DNA from: Blasia pusilla
Taxonomy: Eukaryota; Marchantiophyta; Marchantiopsida; Blasiales
Length of the DNA stretch: 64,000 nt
Assembly: GCA_050084515.1 (NCBI GenBank)
Contig: CM114272.1
Location: 46,996,001 to 47,060,000, forward strand
Reading direction: 5' to 3'
Made by a program: the position numbers and the translations under genes. The notes beneath the pieces are model-generated. The model did not search any database. It was not told the origin of the DNA and was given only the letters and a program-made list of their open reading frames with translations. Shown piece by piece: positions 49,203-60,399 of the stretch. Position 1 is the first letter of the stretch. Each line of letters begins with the position of its first letter.

Positions 49203-50553
49203 GAATATCTTCAGTCAAGACTGCTGCCCACTAAGGAAGTCTTTATGCCTACAAACAATAGATATGCATCGATGTCAGGTCACTTACTAATTAGTGAAAA
49301 CACGAGAAAGAAATTCTCCAAATAGGGATCATACTTCTTTATGTATATGTGACTTGCTATTACCTGTAGCCTTTGTCATTTGCACTCCTTGAGTTGGTCC
49401 TAGCCCCAACCATTCAGGTTGTCCATACATTTCTGGAGTGCTATTATTGAGTCCATAAAGGTATTGGCTACTTCCAAACCAATCTTGACTATTTGGTACC
49501 GCATGATAGGGTCCCTCGGTGTAGTTGGAGAATCCACCCTGCATAGAGTCTACACATGACATATATCTCAGTGTAGTACAGACACATCACACAACCTTCC
49601 CACCATCATCCTATGATGTATAATTAAAGAGAAAGTTGAGATGCAAATTGATAGATTCGTACTATTCCACCCTTGCCCCGTTGGACAATATCCACCGTAT
49701 AACAAACTTGGCTTGGAGTTCTGTGCATAGGGTCCATCTCCACCGCCTTGAGACATGCTTGCCTGTCCCTCTCCACTATATTGTACACCCACTTGCTATT
49801 TGAGAGGAATACGACTTTCAGGTACACGCCCGGGTGGAACATCCCTTGCCCAAGTAGCTTGCCCCCAACTCTCCCTTTATGCCAATGCAATGCAACCCAC
49901 CAATTAGAGACAATTTCTTTCAAATGCCACTAACCTTGAAACACAATTGTATACACACATCTTGTCTAATTGATCAGAAAAATTACATGCTTCTTCTCTC
50001 CCCCAATAGTTGATGGACAGGACTCCTTAGGAGCCGGAAGCTCATGTGAGCCTGATTGATCCTCTTCACCAAAGTCTGCAACAAACTCTGGATCACAAGC
50101 GGGAGATTCTTCACCTCGAGTCTGAGCATCAATGTCATCAATAGATTCTGCCATCGCTCCCAATACCTTTCCAAGTAATCGAGAGCTCCTCTGCTTTGGT
50201 CCAAGATGGAGAGGCTCCCTCTTTGCAAGTCATGGGGCACGTACTAGCTTAGAACAAGCCTCCGCGCTGCACATGAGGACGAGTTTTTCAAGAACATGAA
50301 TTATGCACAATGCTTATGATTCATTCATAAAGGCCCACACTTGAGTGCTTAATATGTCAAAGATTACAATTCAACGCCTCTCTCTTTGAGTTCTTCCGCC
50401 AATTCCTTAAGGCGTTTGTTCACATAAGCTGCGCGGGCCTCAATAGGGTCACACATTTCATTCACATTTTCCATCAAATACCTTAAAAAACAAACAACCT
50501 GCATGTCCCATGAACCCATGCCCGATGACAGAACACACCACACAAACATTTCT

Positions 50554-51234
50554 TTAAGAATCCATGACATCATTGAGTTCCTCTGCAATCTCAATGTTGC
50601 CTTCCCATCTTTCTACCCTCATCAATGATATATACTGACTTCCGACAACTGCTCCCGTTCTATTGGGAGCTTCGAAAGCCCCATGGCCATCTAAACTGAA
50701 CTCCAAAGTATTACTTGATACCCTAAGATTCCTCGCTTGCTTGTGGCACACTACTCGCCATTCGGGTAATTCCTCCACTTCTAGGAAGAAAGCCTGTTCA
50801 ACCTAACTAGGGAATACAAAAGGTTCAGACCATTCAGGTTGCATTTGCTCGAAGTTTGCTAGTAAGAATCCATCACTATCACGCTTCTTTGTAGCCCTAG
50901 CCCCACGCCAATCTGGTCGCACCCAAGTCCCTTTCATGAGAATGATAGGATTGGATGTGTTCCCATAGTCCAATTTCCATATGTCAGTTAGCTCTCCTAT
51001 GTATCCCATTTGCATCCATCCTCTATCTTGGTGATTGCTCATTTTCTCGAATACAGATATCAACCTTGAATCATATGTGACAAAATGATCGTCACTTTGA
51101 TCTACCACACGGAAGTGGTTTCCATAGGCTTGCATTCTCTTGTAAGCTAAGACGGACATTTGAGGTGGAGGAGAAAGAAGATAGACATCCCGGTCCATAT
51201 TTGGGTGTAGTGTTGAATGCTCCCGGATTGCCAA
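50554..51234 (-). pseudogene. CACTA transposase DUF4216-like segment
   Basis: YGELTDIWKLDYG-like pattern (MGYIGELTDIWKLDYGN), IILMKGTWVRPDWRG, DSDGFLLANFEQM and SEPFVFPS, then after a frame break EELPEWRVVCHKQARN. This is the DUF4216 order (VLEEIxELDYG...LFKCxW...VNF...EPFVLASQ...WxVV) that follows DUF4218 in CACTA transposases. Confidence 0.8.
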
Positions 51235-51434
51235 TCGAATTCATTCTGTGAATGGTGGAAAGCCCTCCGCACCACCCCCAATATGTGCATTTTTCTCCAT
51301 ATTATATTTCCTGTAGAGGTCATGCCATTATTAGCTGACCAGTATCTGGTGAGCGACGACATGAAATAAAACAAAGAATGCAAATAATGCAACAACACGT
51401 AGGCTTCAGTCATTAAACCCTTTACTTATCTCCA

Positions 51435-52036
51435 CTATGGTTGCATTACACTAGTGTTTTGCAACACATATTCATGAGCCATCTGCCAAATATGCCTCGG
51501 CAATTGCAATGGGGAACCTCTGCCTTGAAGAACTTCACCTACCGCTCCCTCATCTTCCTCCGCTTGCCATATCCTGGCCTTCACATGTTCAAACCCCGCC
51601 ATATACTCTGTCAAATATCCCAAGGTCTCGTGTGAAATGTAACCCATTGCCATGCTGGCCTTAGGCCTATATCTTGTCAAGACATGGTCTTTCAAGACTT
51701 TCATAAAACGCTCCAATGGGAACATCCACCTCGTATAAACAGGCCCGTACTGTCCAAGCTCTTCCACAACATGGATAATGAGATGAGTCATGACATCAAA
51801 GAAGGCGGGAGGAAAATGGATCTCCAAATCGCACAATAATTCTGCCACATCATCTTTGAGCTTGGGAAAGCTTGCTGGATCAAAGACCTTCACACATATA
51901 TGACCAAACACCTTGCACAATCACATGATTGCATTACGAACCAGCTTCTGCATCAATCCCCTTAAGCATACATGTAGAATCTGTTGCATAAGCACATGAT
52001 AATAGTGTGTCTTCATACTACCGAGTTTCTTGTTTT
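51435..52036 (-). pseudogene. TNP2-type transposase C-terminal part (DUF4218-like)
   Basis: Opens with LGSMKTHYYHVLMQQIL and CLRGLMQKLVRNAIM (usual TNP2 form KTHDYHVLMQ), then, after a stop near 51922, KDDVAELLCDLEIHFPPAFFDVMTHLIIHVVEELGQ, RWMFPLERFMKVLKDHV and AMGYISHETLGYLTEYM. FPPxFFD...H...VEE...RWMYPxER is the DUF4218 signature of plant CACTA transposases. Confidence 0.85.
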
Positions 52037-52044
52037 TTACATGC

Positions 52045-53130
52045 TTTTTGAAGGCACTTGCATAGCCGGTCGGAACTCTAGAGATCCACCTGAATTGGCC
52101 ACTTCCTTGATACCCCTACAACTCTATGGGAATGACATCATTTTGATGTCCATAACAATACAAGATCTACAAGTATATCTAAATGCACTATGGGGATTCA
52201 GTAATAGATCAAGGATGAAGGTCAATCTGCAAAAGACCAAAGTAGTTATCTCCAACTCTTATCTTACCCGCAGCTCAATAGTTGCACACATTCACCTATG
52301 GACAAGGTGTGAGCAAAGGAGCTATTGAGATTGTGGATGTGTACCTATACTTGGGGGTTAGTCTCAAAGCCAACAACAATTGGAGAACCAATGGCAGTTG
52401 TAGTGGAGCTAATGCACAGTTGAGATGCATTCACTTGCTGGAATCCAATTTCAAGAGAATGGGATTGTGGAACCCACCAAAAAAAGGAAAACTCTTCAAA
52501 GCCATGGTCATCCTACCCACTCTATTTTCTTTTGAAGTTTGGGGTTGAAGTGCCAATGAATGGCCCAACCAGCTAGATATCCCACATGACTCCTAGGCGT
52601 TGATGCCTCGGTGTTAGGATGATAACCCCCCATGACCCTAAATGCTACTTGGGGAGTTCGGAGAAGTTTTGTCGGAGATTCATGCAATCAAAAGACTGAT
52701 CACATTCCTTCAGCACCTAGAAGCTATTATAGGGGAGGACCCTAATTGCCTCTTTGCAAGAGCCTTCCAAGCTTCCAAGGATACTGTTGCTACTAAGGCA
52801 ATGTTGGTACCAAAAGTGAATATTAACCCTAGCGATATACTGAACAGGCTTCTTACATTTATGCCAAAATGTCCACTAAATTTGGTCATGCACTTACTAG
52901 ATTCAGATGTGGGTCAACGGACTTAGAGTTTGAGAAAGAGAGTTCTCACAAACCAAAGGAAAGGACACATTATGCAGGCATTTTAGGAATTTTAGATTAT
53001 GGTGAGCATTTTCTCTTCAAGTGTAGTTACCGCGAGCTCGACTGCGAGTACATCAAACTCTACTTACCACATCGTATGCACGAACATCCCATGGTTTTTC
53101 ACTAGGTTAATTTCTTCCCCATTTTTTGGA
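52045..53130 (+). mobile_element. LINE reverse transcriptase, 3' piece
   Basis: LQLYGNDIILMSITIQDLQVYLNAL is the LINE RT catalytic region (usual LLYADD; here YGND), followed by MKVNLQKTKVV, VYLYLGVSLKANNNW, LFKAMVILPTLFSFEVWG and the tail region RFRCGSTDLEFEK...YGEHFLFKCSYRELDCEY, which resembles the Cys/His tail ...EHFLxxCPxY. There are several frame shifts. Same strand and order as 45935-46113, consistent with one LINE split by the CACTA element. Confidence 0.8.
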
Positions 53131-53426
53131 AATGTAAAAGGTTGCTTGTCTCTCTAATGAAGCAGTGAGTCTTTACTCGTTCAACGAATATTCACTCTGC
53201 ATCTTCACCTGCAGCAACCTTACAACCGTATCTTTCAAGAATCTCTGCAGTTGCCATTAGTGGATACGTAGTCTTATTAAGCTAGTCGGTGCTTGCTTCA
53301 CATGCCTTAGTCATGGATGAATGCCTTGTATGGATTGTTACAAGAGTACTTTTGTGCAGTAGAATCCAAGAGAGTCCAAGAGAGTCTAGACATACCATAC
53401 AAAAAGAATAGTAGATAATCTACTTT

Positions 53427-56400
53427 GAACCTGTCGAAATCCGACAGGTTCACGATTGCAGGCAATGTAAAAAAGCAAAAATTAAGAAACCACTTGACCA
53501 TGGAGAGAAGGAATCCATCAAAATCTAATGGATTGCAAGTTGCAAGCAGTGAAAAAAAATGCATACATAGATTAAAAAACCAACTCACCATTCAGTCATG
53601 CAACGTGTGGAACCCGTCGGAATCCGACTGGTTGCAAAAGATGGCATAAGTCCAAAAGATGCTCTCTGAGATACAAAAAATAGCCATGCATGGAAGAGTA
53701 AAAATTCAAGTTTGAACTTATCGGAATCAGACATCAAGAAACAACACCCCATTTAGATCAGAAGAAGAATGTCAGAAAACATGGAAGTACTTTATTACAA
53801 TCCAATCGCAAGTCTGACATTTACATTTGATTTCCTAAACTAGAAAGTCTAGTCTATGATCTCTTGTGCCTCATCGATCATCTACAAAAATGTTTCTAAC
53901 TCTAATTGGTTCCTGTACAAGGCTCTTGTCTGGGCTATCCACTGGCTCCTTTATATGATTGTAGATGGGGATTGAGAAGAAAGAAGAATTTGAGAGCCTT
54001 GACCCCCTAGGAACACCATATTGGTCCCAACGCCTGCCCCAACAAGTGAAAGGGACACCCATCTAGAATCCACATGTGCTCCTCCGCTTGAAATCACTAC
54101 ATCCCAACTCCAAAACACTTGAAATCCAAGGCACCTATGCACTCACTCGTCATCATCAGAAAGCTCTTCTAGAATCATCAATGGCCTTGCCATCCCGATT
54201 TTTTGAATCACATGTAGTGCTCATGGTGTCACCACCAATGGCTCTCCTGCAAGTGCATTTTGCCGTGGAGGAAACTTATAAACTCCCAACAGCCTCTTAT
54301 AATGGGTTTTTTCCTCTTGGCGAAGTGCAAATACCTAGCTCCTTGACTCTAGGAAAAGAATATTTCTTCCACTATGCCAAGAAGTTCTAACACTAGCCTC
54401 GTAAAGCCTCACCAAATCTAACACCAAGTCACCAAGCCTCAAGCACAGCTCCATGAGGGTTTGCATGAGCGCCGAGGACTTTTCCCTCCCTCCAAGCAAC
54501 GGCACTCCTTCCTCCAGGATAACTCCCGAGAGTGAATTGTAGAGGTTGTTGAGTGTGTAACCATCGGAGGCATGATCAATCGGATCATGGATCTCAAAAA
54601 CTTGGAACCTGTGCTTTGGTCTGACAAAAGAGTAAACATATGAGTACTCGATCTTTACAGAAAAAGGAGGCATAATCATATTAGCTTTAAGGAAAAATCA
54701 ATATAAGGAATGATTTTCTTATTAAGCAACTCGCCGCATTGCAAGTGTAAGATTTTAGGTGCAAATATTGTTGCAACAGGCTTAAATAAGCTTTGGAGGG
54801 GCCCATGCAACCAATCAAAATCCAATGGGTTGCTCTGCACCTTCCTGAATAAGACTGGATTCACAACCTCTTGGGTTCCGAAGGGTTGCATAATCCATAT
54901 TTGGGTCTATCTACAACTCGTTGGAATCCGACGGGTTGCATAAAGTGTTGCACGCTCTCACAAAAAATGGTATTTGCAACCCGTCGGACTCCGATGGGTT
55001 GTAGGAAAAAATGAACTTCCTAATACCAAATTTGAATGAATATTTGTAGGCTGATTTTTTGGACTTATTCGGAGTTGGTTTGTTGGTGATCTCAACGGGT
55101 AGTCATTCTTGACTATCCAAGACTACGTTGTTTGTCACTTTAATGATCTCTTGAGACATTGCAGGTTGAAGAGCTCATCTTTGCTGCCTCCGGTCAAAAT
55201 AAGGAAACATCCCTTGTCACCCAAATGTGTGTTGGAGAAGGAGAACATCAATGCGATCAGGTCATATGTGAAGGGAGAGTTCCAATCTAGGATTGGGTCG
55301 CGTGGGTTTTTGTTCCACAATCTGAATCCCGATGGTAGATCTGTAATCAAGAGGTCAACTTCAGCCTCCTTAGTACCCCATTGACAATCCATGGCCGTTT
55401 TGGAGGAGCTTTCATCCTAAGATTGTCAGCTTCTCCAAGGCAAGGGTGGACTCCTCACTTGAGAATTTCTCCAATTCATCCAACAAAGAGGTCTGATGGA
55501 GCAGGATGGTGATTTTTGTCGCTCCGTCCCTATGCTTCCGTAAGGATGTTGGAGTATATATAATTTTTTTGTTTCTTCCCTTGGAGGAATTGGGCGTCTC
55601 CCTCGTTTGCTTCTTGCGAGTGGGATGCCTGCTCACTGGGGTCTTTGTGACCTCAGAATCCATAGGAATTTGTTTCGGGGCCTCCCTTTGCTGTCCCTCG
55701 CACATAGAAGATCCAACCTTGGATTGTCTTGACCCCTTAACTTTTGATTTCAACCTCGTTGTGGACTTGTCCTTCGCTATTTCCACCTTTGATATAGGTT
55801 CCATTGTCTCAATTGCTTGTGCCTCCGCATCACCTTCAAAGTACTCCTCAGCCTTCAAGAGGTTGGGGATCTTCTCCTCACCAACTGCAAGTGCATTATG
55901 TAAGTCTTGCATGGTTGCGTTGCTAAATTCTGTTGGGTTGTTGAAGTCCAATCAGATTGGATAGTTCAAAACTTCTCAAGGGCTCATAAACTGAGCCATG
56001 TCCACCTCGTACATGGAGAATCCATTCCCACTCGGAAAATCAACCTACAATTTACACGCAACAGGATACTTGCTCCAAGTACCTGCATTGACACATCAGA
56101 TAAAAAAACTATACACCATCCTCTGCGCCGCTCGCTGGTGGGAGGACTCGGCAGCCTGCTCCAGAAGCTCTTTCTTCTTTTTGGCAAAGTCACGTTTCTT
56201 GGGGTTGCCAATCTCCTGGTCGAGATCCCCTTGCAGCAAAATCTGATTCTTAAACATTCTTTGGAACCCAGGGTTCTTCACCGGCTTATCCTGGATGTCA
56301 TTCAACCATAGCTCATATTCCTCAATTGACACGAGGCTGGCCTCCTCCAGAACTGGCTCCATTTTCATGAGCTCGGCTTGAAAACACTAAAACATCGATT

Positions 56401-57258
56401 TGTTGAGCAACCGAAATGCATCCTAGAGGACCATTCTTTCTGCCACTGAGAGATAATAGGTTCCGACACCCCTAGGGGATGGTGTGTCTTCTTCTTCTTG
56501 GCCTCCATCCCCTCGAGACTAATCTTCATTAGTCTTATATGCTTGAATTCTGAAATACCAAAAAGTGAGAACCTATGAACACGATCCAACGACACCTTCT
56601 CTCCAATGCATCAATGGGGATCCTCGTCCCTCTTTCATTGGCGTTTGATGATGGCTTTTAACTCCTTGTAGAAGTCCAGGCCGCGCTCGGGGTTCAGCAA
56701 GGCGATGTGGCGCTACATCTTTCTAGCTAAGTACTTAGTCCTTGCTGACACAGTAGCCTGGATGAACTTTGTCCTCTTGGAAGCTGAAATATTCTCCCTG
56801 TGCTCCAGCTCTAGTGTTGCATTTCTCTTCGCTGCCTGGATTTTAGATCAGCACAAAATTGTGAGAACTAAATTTTGGGAGTTGTATGTGTTTGCGCAAG
56901 TCTTCTTCTTGATTTGTGCTCCTTTAGCGAGCATCTCATCGACCAACTCCTCTCCCAGGACTCCGACGAGTTGCAATTTCCTAGTAACTTATAGAGGCTG
57001 GCATAATCTCCAACCCTAAAGCAACCTGTCGGAGTTTGACGGGTTGCTTTTGGTCCGAAATCATGCTATTCTAGGTTAAATTATGTCGGAGTTGGAACCT
57101 GTCGGACTCTAACGAGTTGCCTTTGAACTAATGTAGTCAAAATGGGAACACTTTTAGAAAAAGTTTGCAACCCGTGAGAATCCAACGGATTGCAATTTGG
57201 CCACATAGAAAGACAAAGCATCCATAGCTCCGCAACTTGTCAGCGTCCGACGAGTTGC
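53427..57258. repeat. dispersed 27-bp palindromic repeat family, about 13 copies
   Basis: Consensus: left arm GCAACCCGTCGGA, one variable base, right arm TCCGACGGGTTGC. Copies at 53427-53451, 53511-53536, 53609-53635, 53714-53735 (half-decayed), 54807-54833, 54863-54889, 54913-54939, 54976-55002, 56943-56974 (expanded left arm), 57021-57047, 57094-57120, 57167-57193 and 57232-57258. Spacing is irregular (50-200 bp within clusters), so this is not a CRISPR. Flanking bases differ between copies. The copies form three clusters: beyond the 3' end, in a middle gap, and beyond the 5' end of the broken methyltransferase-like gene. None was found elsewhere in the window. Confidence 0.85.
53870..56600 (-). 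pseudogene. broken gene with beta-class DNA amino-methyltransferase-like domain
   Basis: Minus strand, 5' to 3': a Lys/Glu-rich helical part (56368-56096, YELWLNDIQDKPVKNPGF), a charged, Ser/Lys-rich part (55951-55412), then MDCQWGTKEAEVDLLITDLPSG with NTHLGDKGCFLIL (55392-55135), a gap of about 450 bp holding four palindromes, and REKSSALMQTLMELCLRLGD, LVLDL, SGRNILFLES (54679-54335). LLITDLPSG resembles motif IV ([I/L]xxDPPYG); EKxxxL...GDLVLD...GRxxxxxE resembles motifs X and I. The IV-then-I order is that of beta-class N6A/N4C methyltransferases. Both core motifs are damaged and stops occur between blocks. Function not proven; a transposon-encoded protein of another fold is possible. Confidence 0.45.
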
Positions 57259-57259
57259 C

Positions 57260-58850
57260 CTTGAATTTGTTTGTTTTAATACAAGTTTTTGATTTTCTAG
57301 TTGGAGAAATCAGCGCGGAAGCGTTGCAAAATTTTTCATAGGCAAGGGGGATGTGGGCTGCACCACAATTATGACCTATTTTTCATGGAAGGTCAAATGA
57401 GGAAATTGATTATCTAACTTTGTAGACTAAGAAGTTTTGCACGTTGTCGAAGAAATAGTGCGTCATTTGGACATCTGAGCACGAAGTTGTGATCGTTTCC
57501 ATGGGTTGCCATAGCCAAATAGTGCTGAAGGAGCAATTTCAAAAAAATTAGTAAAATTCTTAGTTGAGGGGTGGGAAAAAAATTTCATTTTATCTTAGTG
57601 CATAGGACAAGGGAAAAAGTTCCGGATATTTAGTATTTACTTGGGATATTGGGTTTGTGCAAATGTTGAGAGCATCATTGATGTATATATGAGGTTAGGG
57701 GACATAGACTTGTGTGGGATATCCAGGGTTTTTGGTATACTCTGTCGATGAGACGATAAACTAGTATCTGCTTTGCTGCAACACTTTGCTTCTTGCCGCA
57801 TATTACACGTCTCACTAAGAGGGAGTGTAGATTGAGTGCCGTTGTGTTAGTTTTGAGTGATTGAGGGATCACTCGTGAGGTTGAAAGTGATCATGTGAGA
57901 GGGCATAAGTGTCATCATGACATCTTTTAGGGACTTTGAAAGGCGAGGTGGCGTGCTTGAGAGTAGCTCTGAAGGAGTCACACGGAGTGGCGCCAGGTTT
58001 CGAGGGTCTCCATGTGAGGGACCGCCTAAATGGAATGAACCATTACTAGATGAGGAGGATGAGCTAGGGGAGGCAACTTCCTTTGCCACTAGTGAGGTTC
58101 AAGAAGGGGTGAGTCGGATTGAGGCAATAACATCGTCCAATGGGGTCATAAATTTTATCTATTTATAGTAATGGAATGATTTAGGGCTGGCTTACAAATG
58201 TGAAGACAAAAAGAAAAGGGCCTGAAATTTTTTTATTTCACTAACAAACCCCTGATGTTGTTATCTCCGACATAAGAAAAGCAAAAGGGTTCATTAAGGG
58301 CTTACGACTCTTTGAAAGGGCTTCCAGGGACCTTATCACACAAAGAAAGGAATTTTTTTGGGAAAAATTTCCTTTATAATTAACTTCCTTCTAATCGGGT
58401 TTAATTTTATGGTTTTGTAAAACCGTGGAGGCCCATCAAAACTGTCACATATCATTAAGTTTGTCTCCAAACTTGAGCAAGGTAAGTTTGCACTAGTGAT
58501 AAGAACATGGCAATGCTTCACGTAAGGGTTGTTTGAGACATTTGAGAAAATTTTAGAATAAATAAGACATCTTACCAAGAATGGTTAGTGGCGTACAAAA
58601 AAATTTAGATTCCATTTTGTGGAGCTCACCACAAAGCTTATCATGTGAGGGAGCTCAATTGGAAGGAATTTTAGATAAAATCATCCTATTAGTAAACCCG
58701 ATTAAGCCTCGGATTTGGGGCTCTCTTTAAATTAATCCATCTATTATAAAGATATACTTTATATAATAAACTTAGAAATTTCAATATTCTAAAGGAGAGC
58801 TGCATGCCAATAAATTTTCAGGTATGGTTCAGAGGGCAACGTTGACTGAC
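57260..58850. other. unclassified DNA between palindrome block and mitochondrial insert
   Basis: A minus-strand open stretch, 58089-57847, has a Ser run and charged residues but no recognised family. The rest is AT-rich without support for genes. The phrase gcttacaaatgtgaa occurs at both 58188 and 59026, possibly a local duplication. Confidence 0.35.
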
Positions 58851-58857
58851 CATATCT

Positions 58858-58977
58858 ATCTTCAATATGAGAGGCATTGGATTGACCATGCATATACAAC
58901 GTTTATTAGAGTGGTATATTTTAGTAGCAACTTTCCTACTTTTATTATCCCTTCCATTAGTGGCAAGCGTATTTGCA
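58858..58977 (+). pseudogene. cox1: mitochondrial cox1 fragment (NUMT)
   Basis: Reads IFNMRGIGLTMH, a diverged loop, then LVATFLLLLSLPL. This matches the cytochrome oxidase subunit 1 segment IFNMRGPGLTMH...LLLLSLP. Only about 40 residues survive, with several replacements and no preceding or following cox1. Same orientation as the cob fragment 0.8 kb downstream. A nuclear copy of mitochondrial DNA is most likely. Confidence 0.8.
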
Positions 58978-59793
58978 TTTGATGAGGTAGCAATGCCTTG
59001 GTCAAATTTGACTATATGGCTTTTGGCTTACAAATGTGAAATTATAATGAAGTCGCATTTTGGAAAACATGTGCCTTGAGATTCTCTAAGATAGTTTTCT
59101 TCTCAAAAACCTTGAATATTATATTCATATCAAGGAGTGGAACAACTACCTTAGCAATAGGCAAAAAATGGCAAAAAAAAAATGTATGCGATGATCAAAA
59201 CCAACTAAACCAACCTTACTAAATCAAGGCCGTCCTTCGGGCCTCTCCCTTTAGTCTACTTGCCCTTTGGGATAGCAAGTTCGAGAGAGATTCCATCTCA
59301 AACAAGAGGTCTTACTTATAGTTTCTAGGATCCTATAAAGCTCCTTCAGCCTTGACTTTGCCAAGTGGATTTTAACTTGATAGTTTCTTGTTGATTGGCT
59401 CCTTTGATCATCCAAGAGATTACTTTCCATTGAAGGATTTGTTGTCGAGCCGTGAGCAATGATTGACGAGGTCTAAATCTATTAGAAGTGGCAACTCGAC
59501 TATGGAAAGCCCAAGATCATCTTGCTGACATGCAAGTGCTATTTGAGATGAGGAGTCGCTTTGGTGAATCTAAGTTTCTTTTGGTTGAATTAAACCTAAT
59601 GCTATTCACATCCAAAACGATGACACGCACAAGTGCACGCATTCAAGCTCTCAGCCTGAAAATGGTCCAAAGTGTACACCCCAGAGATAATACAGTGCCT
59701 ACTCGTAAAACCTAAATAAGTTATGATGGACAAGATGCATGCCAGTGAAACTTGCACATGTGGTTCTAAACAAGGGAAGAACCCTATCGGTAT
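58978..59793. other. DNA between the two mitochondrial fragments
   Basis: No mitochondrial gene was recognised by eye. Contains a GC-richer stretch near 59221-59290. Could be mitochondrial intergenic DNA carried in with cox1 and cob, or nuclear DNA separating independent insertions. Confidence 0.3.
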
Positions 59794-59928
59794 TTATTAA
59801 TGATTGTAACAACTTTTCTAAGATACATATTACCTTGGGATCAAATAAGCTTTTGGGGAGTCACAATCATTACAAGCTTGGCTAGTGCAATACTTTTCGT
59901 AGGAGACCCTATAGTGGCAAGACTATGG
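59794..59928 (+). pseudogene. cob: mitochondrial cob (cytochrome b) fragment (NUMT)
   Basis: Reads [20 protein letters not shown] then [21 protein letters not shown], matching the cytochrome b heme-proximal segment ([23 protein letters not shown]). About 45 residues remain, ending in a stop at 59950 after unrelated residues. The GQ-to-DQ change and other replacements show decay or a diverged source. Confidence 0.85.
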
Positions 59929-59959
59929 ATCAACGCAAATGAGCTTTGAGACGACACTT

Positions 59960-60399
59960 CATAAAGAACCACCCATGAGATTTATGGTGTAAGCCTCATA
60001 GTGATTTTGTGGGCCTATAATGTGATTTGGGACCTGATGAAGTTTTACGAGCCTTCGTGGCCTACATAAGCAATATTTCCAATAGTATTCGAGGCATTTC
60101 GCTATAATTTCAAATCTTGTATTTGGTGTACATTGGTTAAGTCCAAATAAAGGAGAAGGCTGCATGGTTAAACAAGGGTAAAGCCTTGTAATAAAATTTT
60201 CCAATACATTCCACTCGATGGAGATTCCTTGAGTCGAAAGCAAGAAATAAATTTTCTACATTAAAGGTCTAGAAAAAAACCAAAACACCAAATAACATCA
60301 CACAAAACAAAAGTGAGATTAATGCAAATCTATATTATTATTGGAGATCGAGTGCCTTCTTGAATTTCCTCCTCTCGACGGGGAACAAATACGGGGACG
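59960..60399. other. AT-rich DNA upstream of the GAE promoter region
   Basis: No coding similarity was recognised on either strand; the minus-strand open frame at 60243-59959 has no known motif. Confidence 0.35.

Larger units (their letters stand above)
46114..52036 (-). mobile_element. CACTA (En/Spm) DNA transposon remnant
   Basis: On the minus strand it begins inside the TNP2 transposase (52036) and passes through DUF4218-like, DUF4216-like and Transposase_24-like segments to a subterminal repeat block at 46139-46560. The catalytic transposase core upstream of DUF4218 is absent and no CACTA terminal repeat was found at 52.04 kb, so the 5' half is deleted. LINE sequence lies on both sides, so it probably inserted into a LINE. 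Confidence 0.75.

Noticed and set aside
53427-57258. CRISPR-like array
   Set aside because: Spacing between palindromes varies from tens of bases to nearly 2 kb, spacers are not uniform, and the sequence is eukaryotic.
58858-59928. The window being mitochondrial or a mitochondrial contaminant
   Set aside because: Only two short decayed pieces are mitochondrial; the flanks hold nuclear genes with spliceosomal introns and nuclear retrotransposons.
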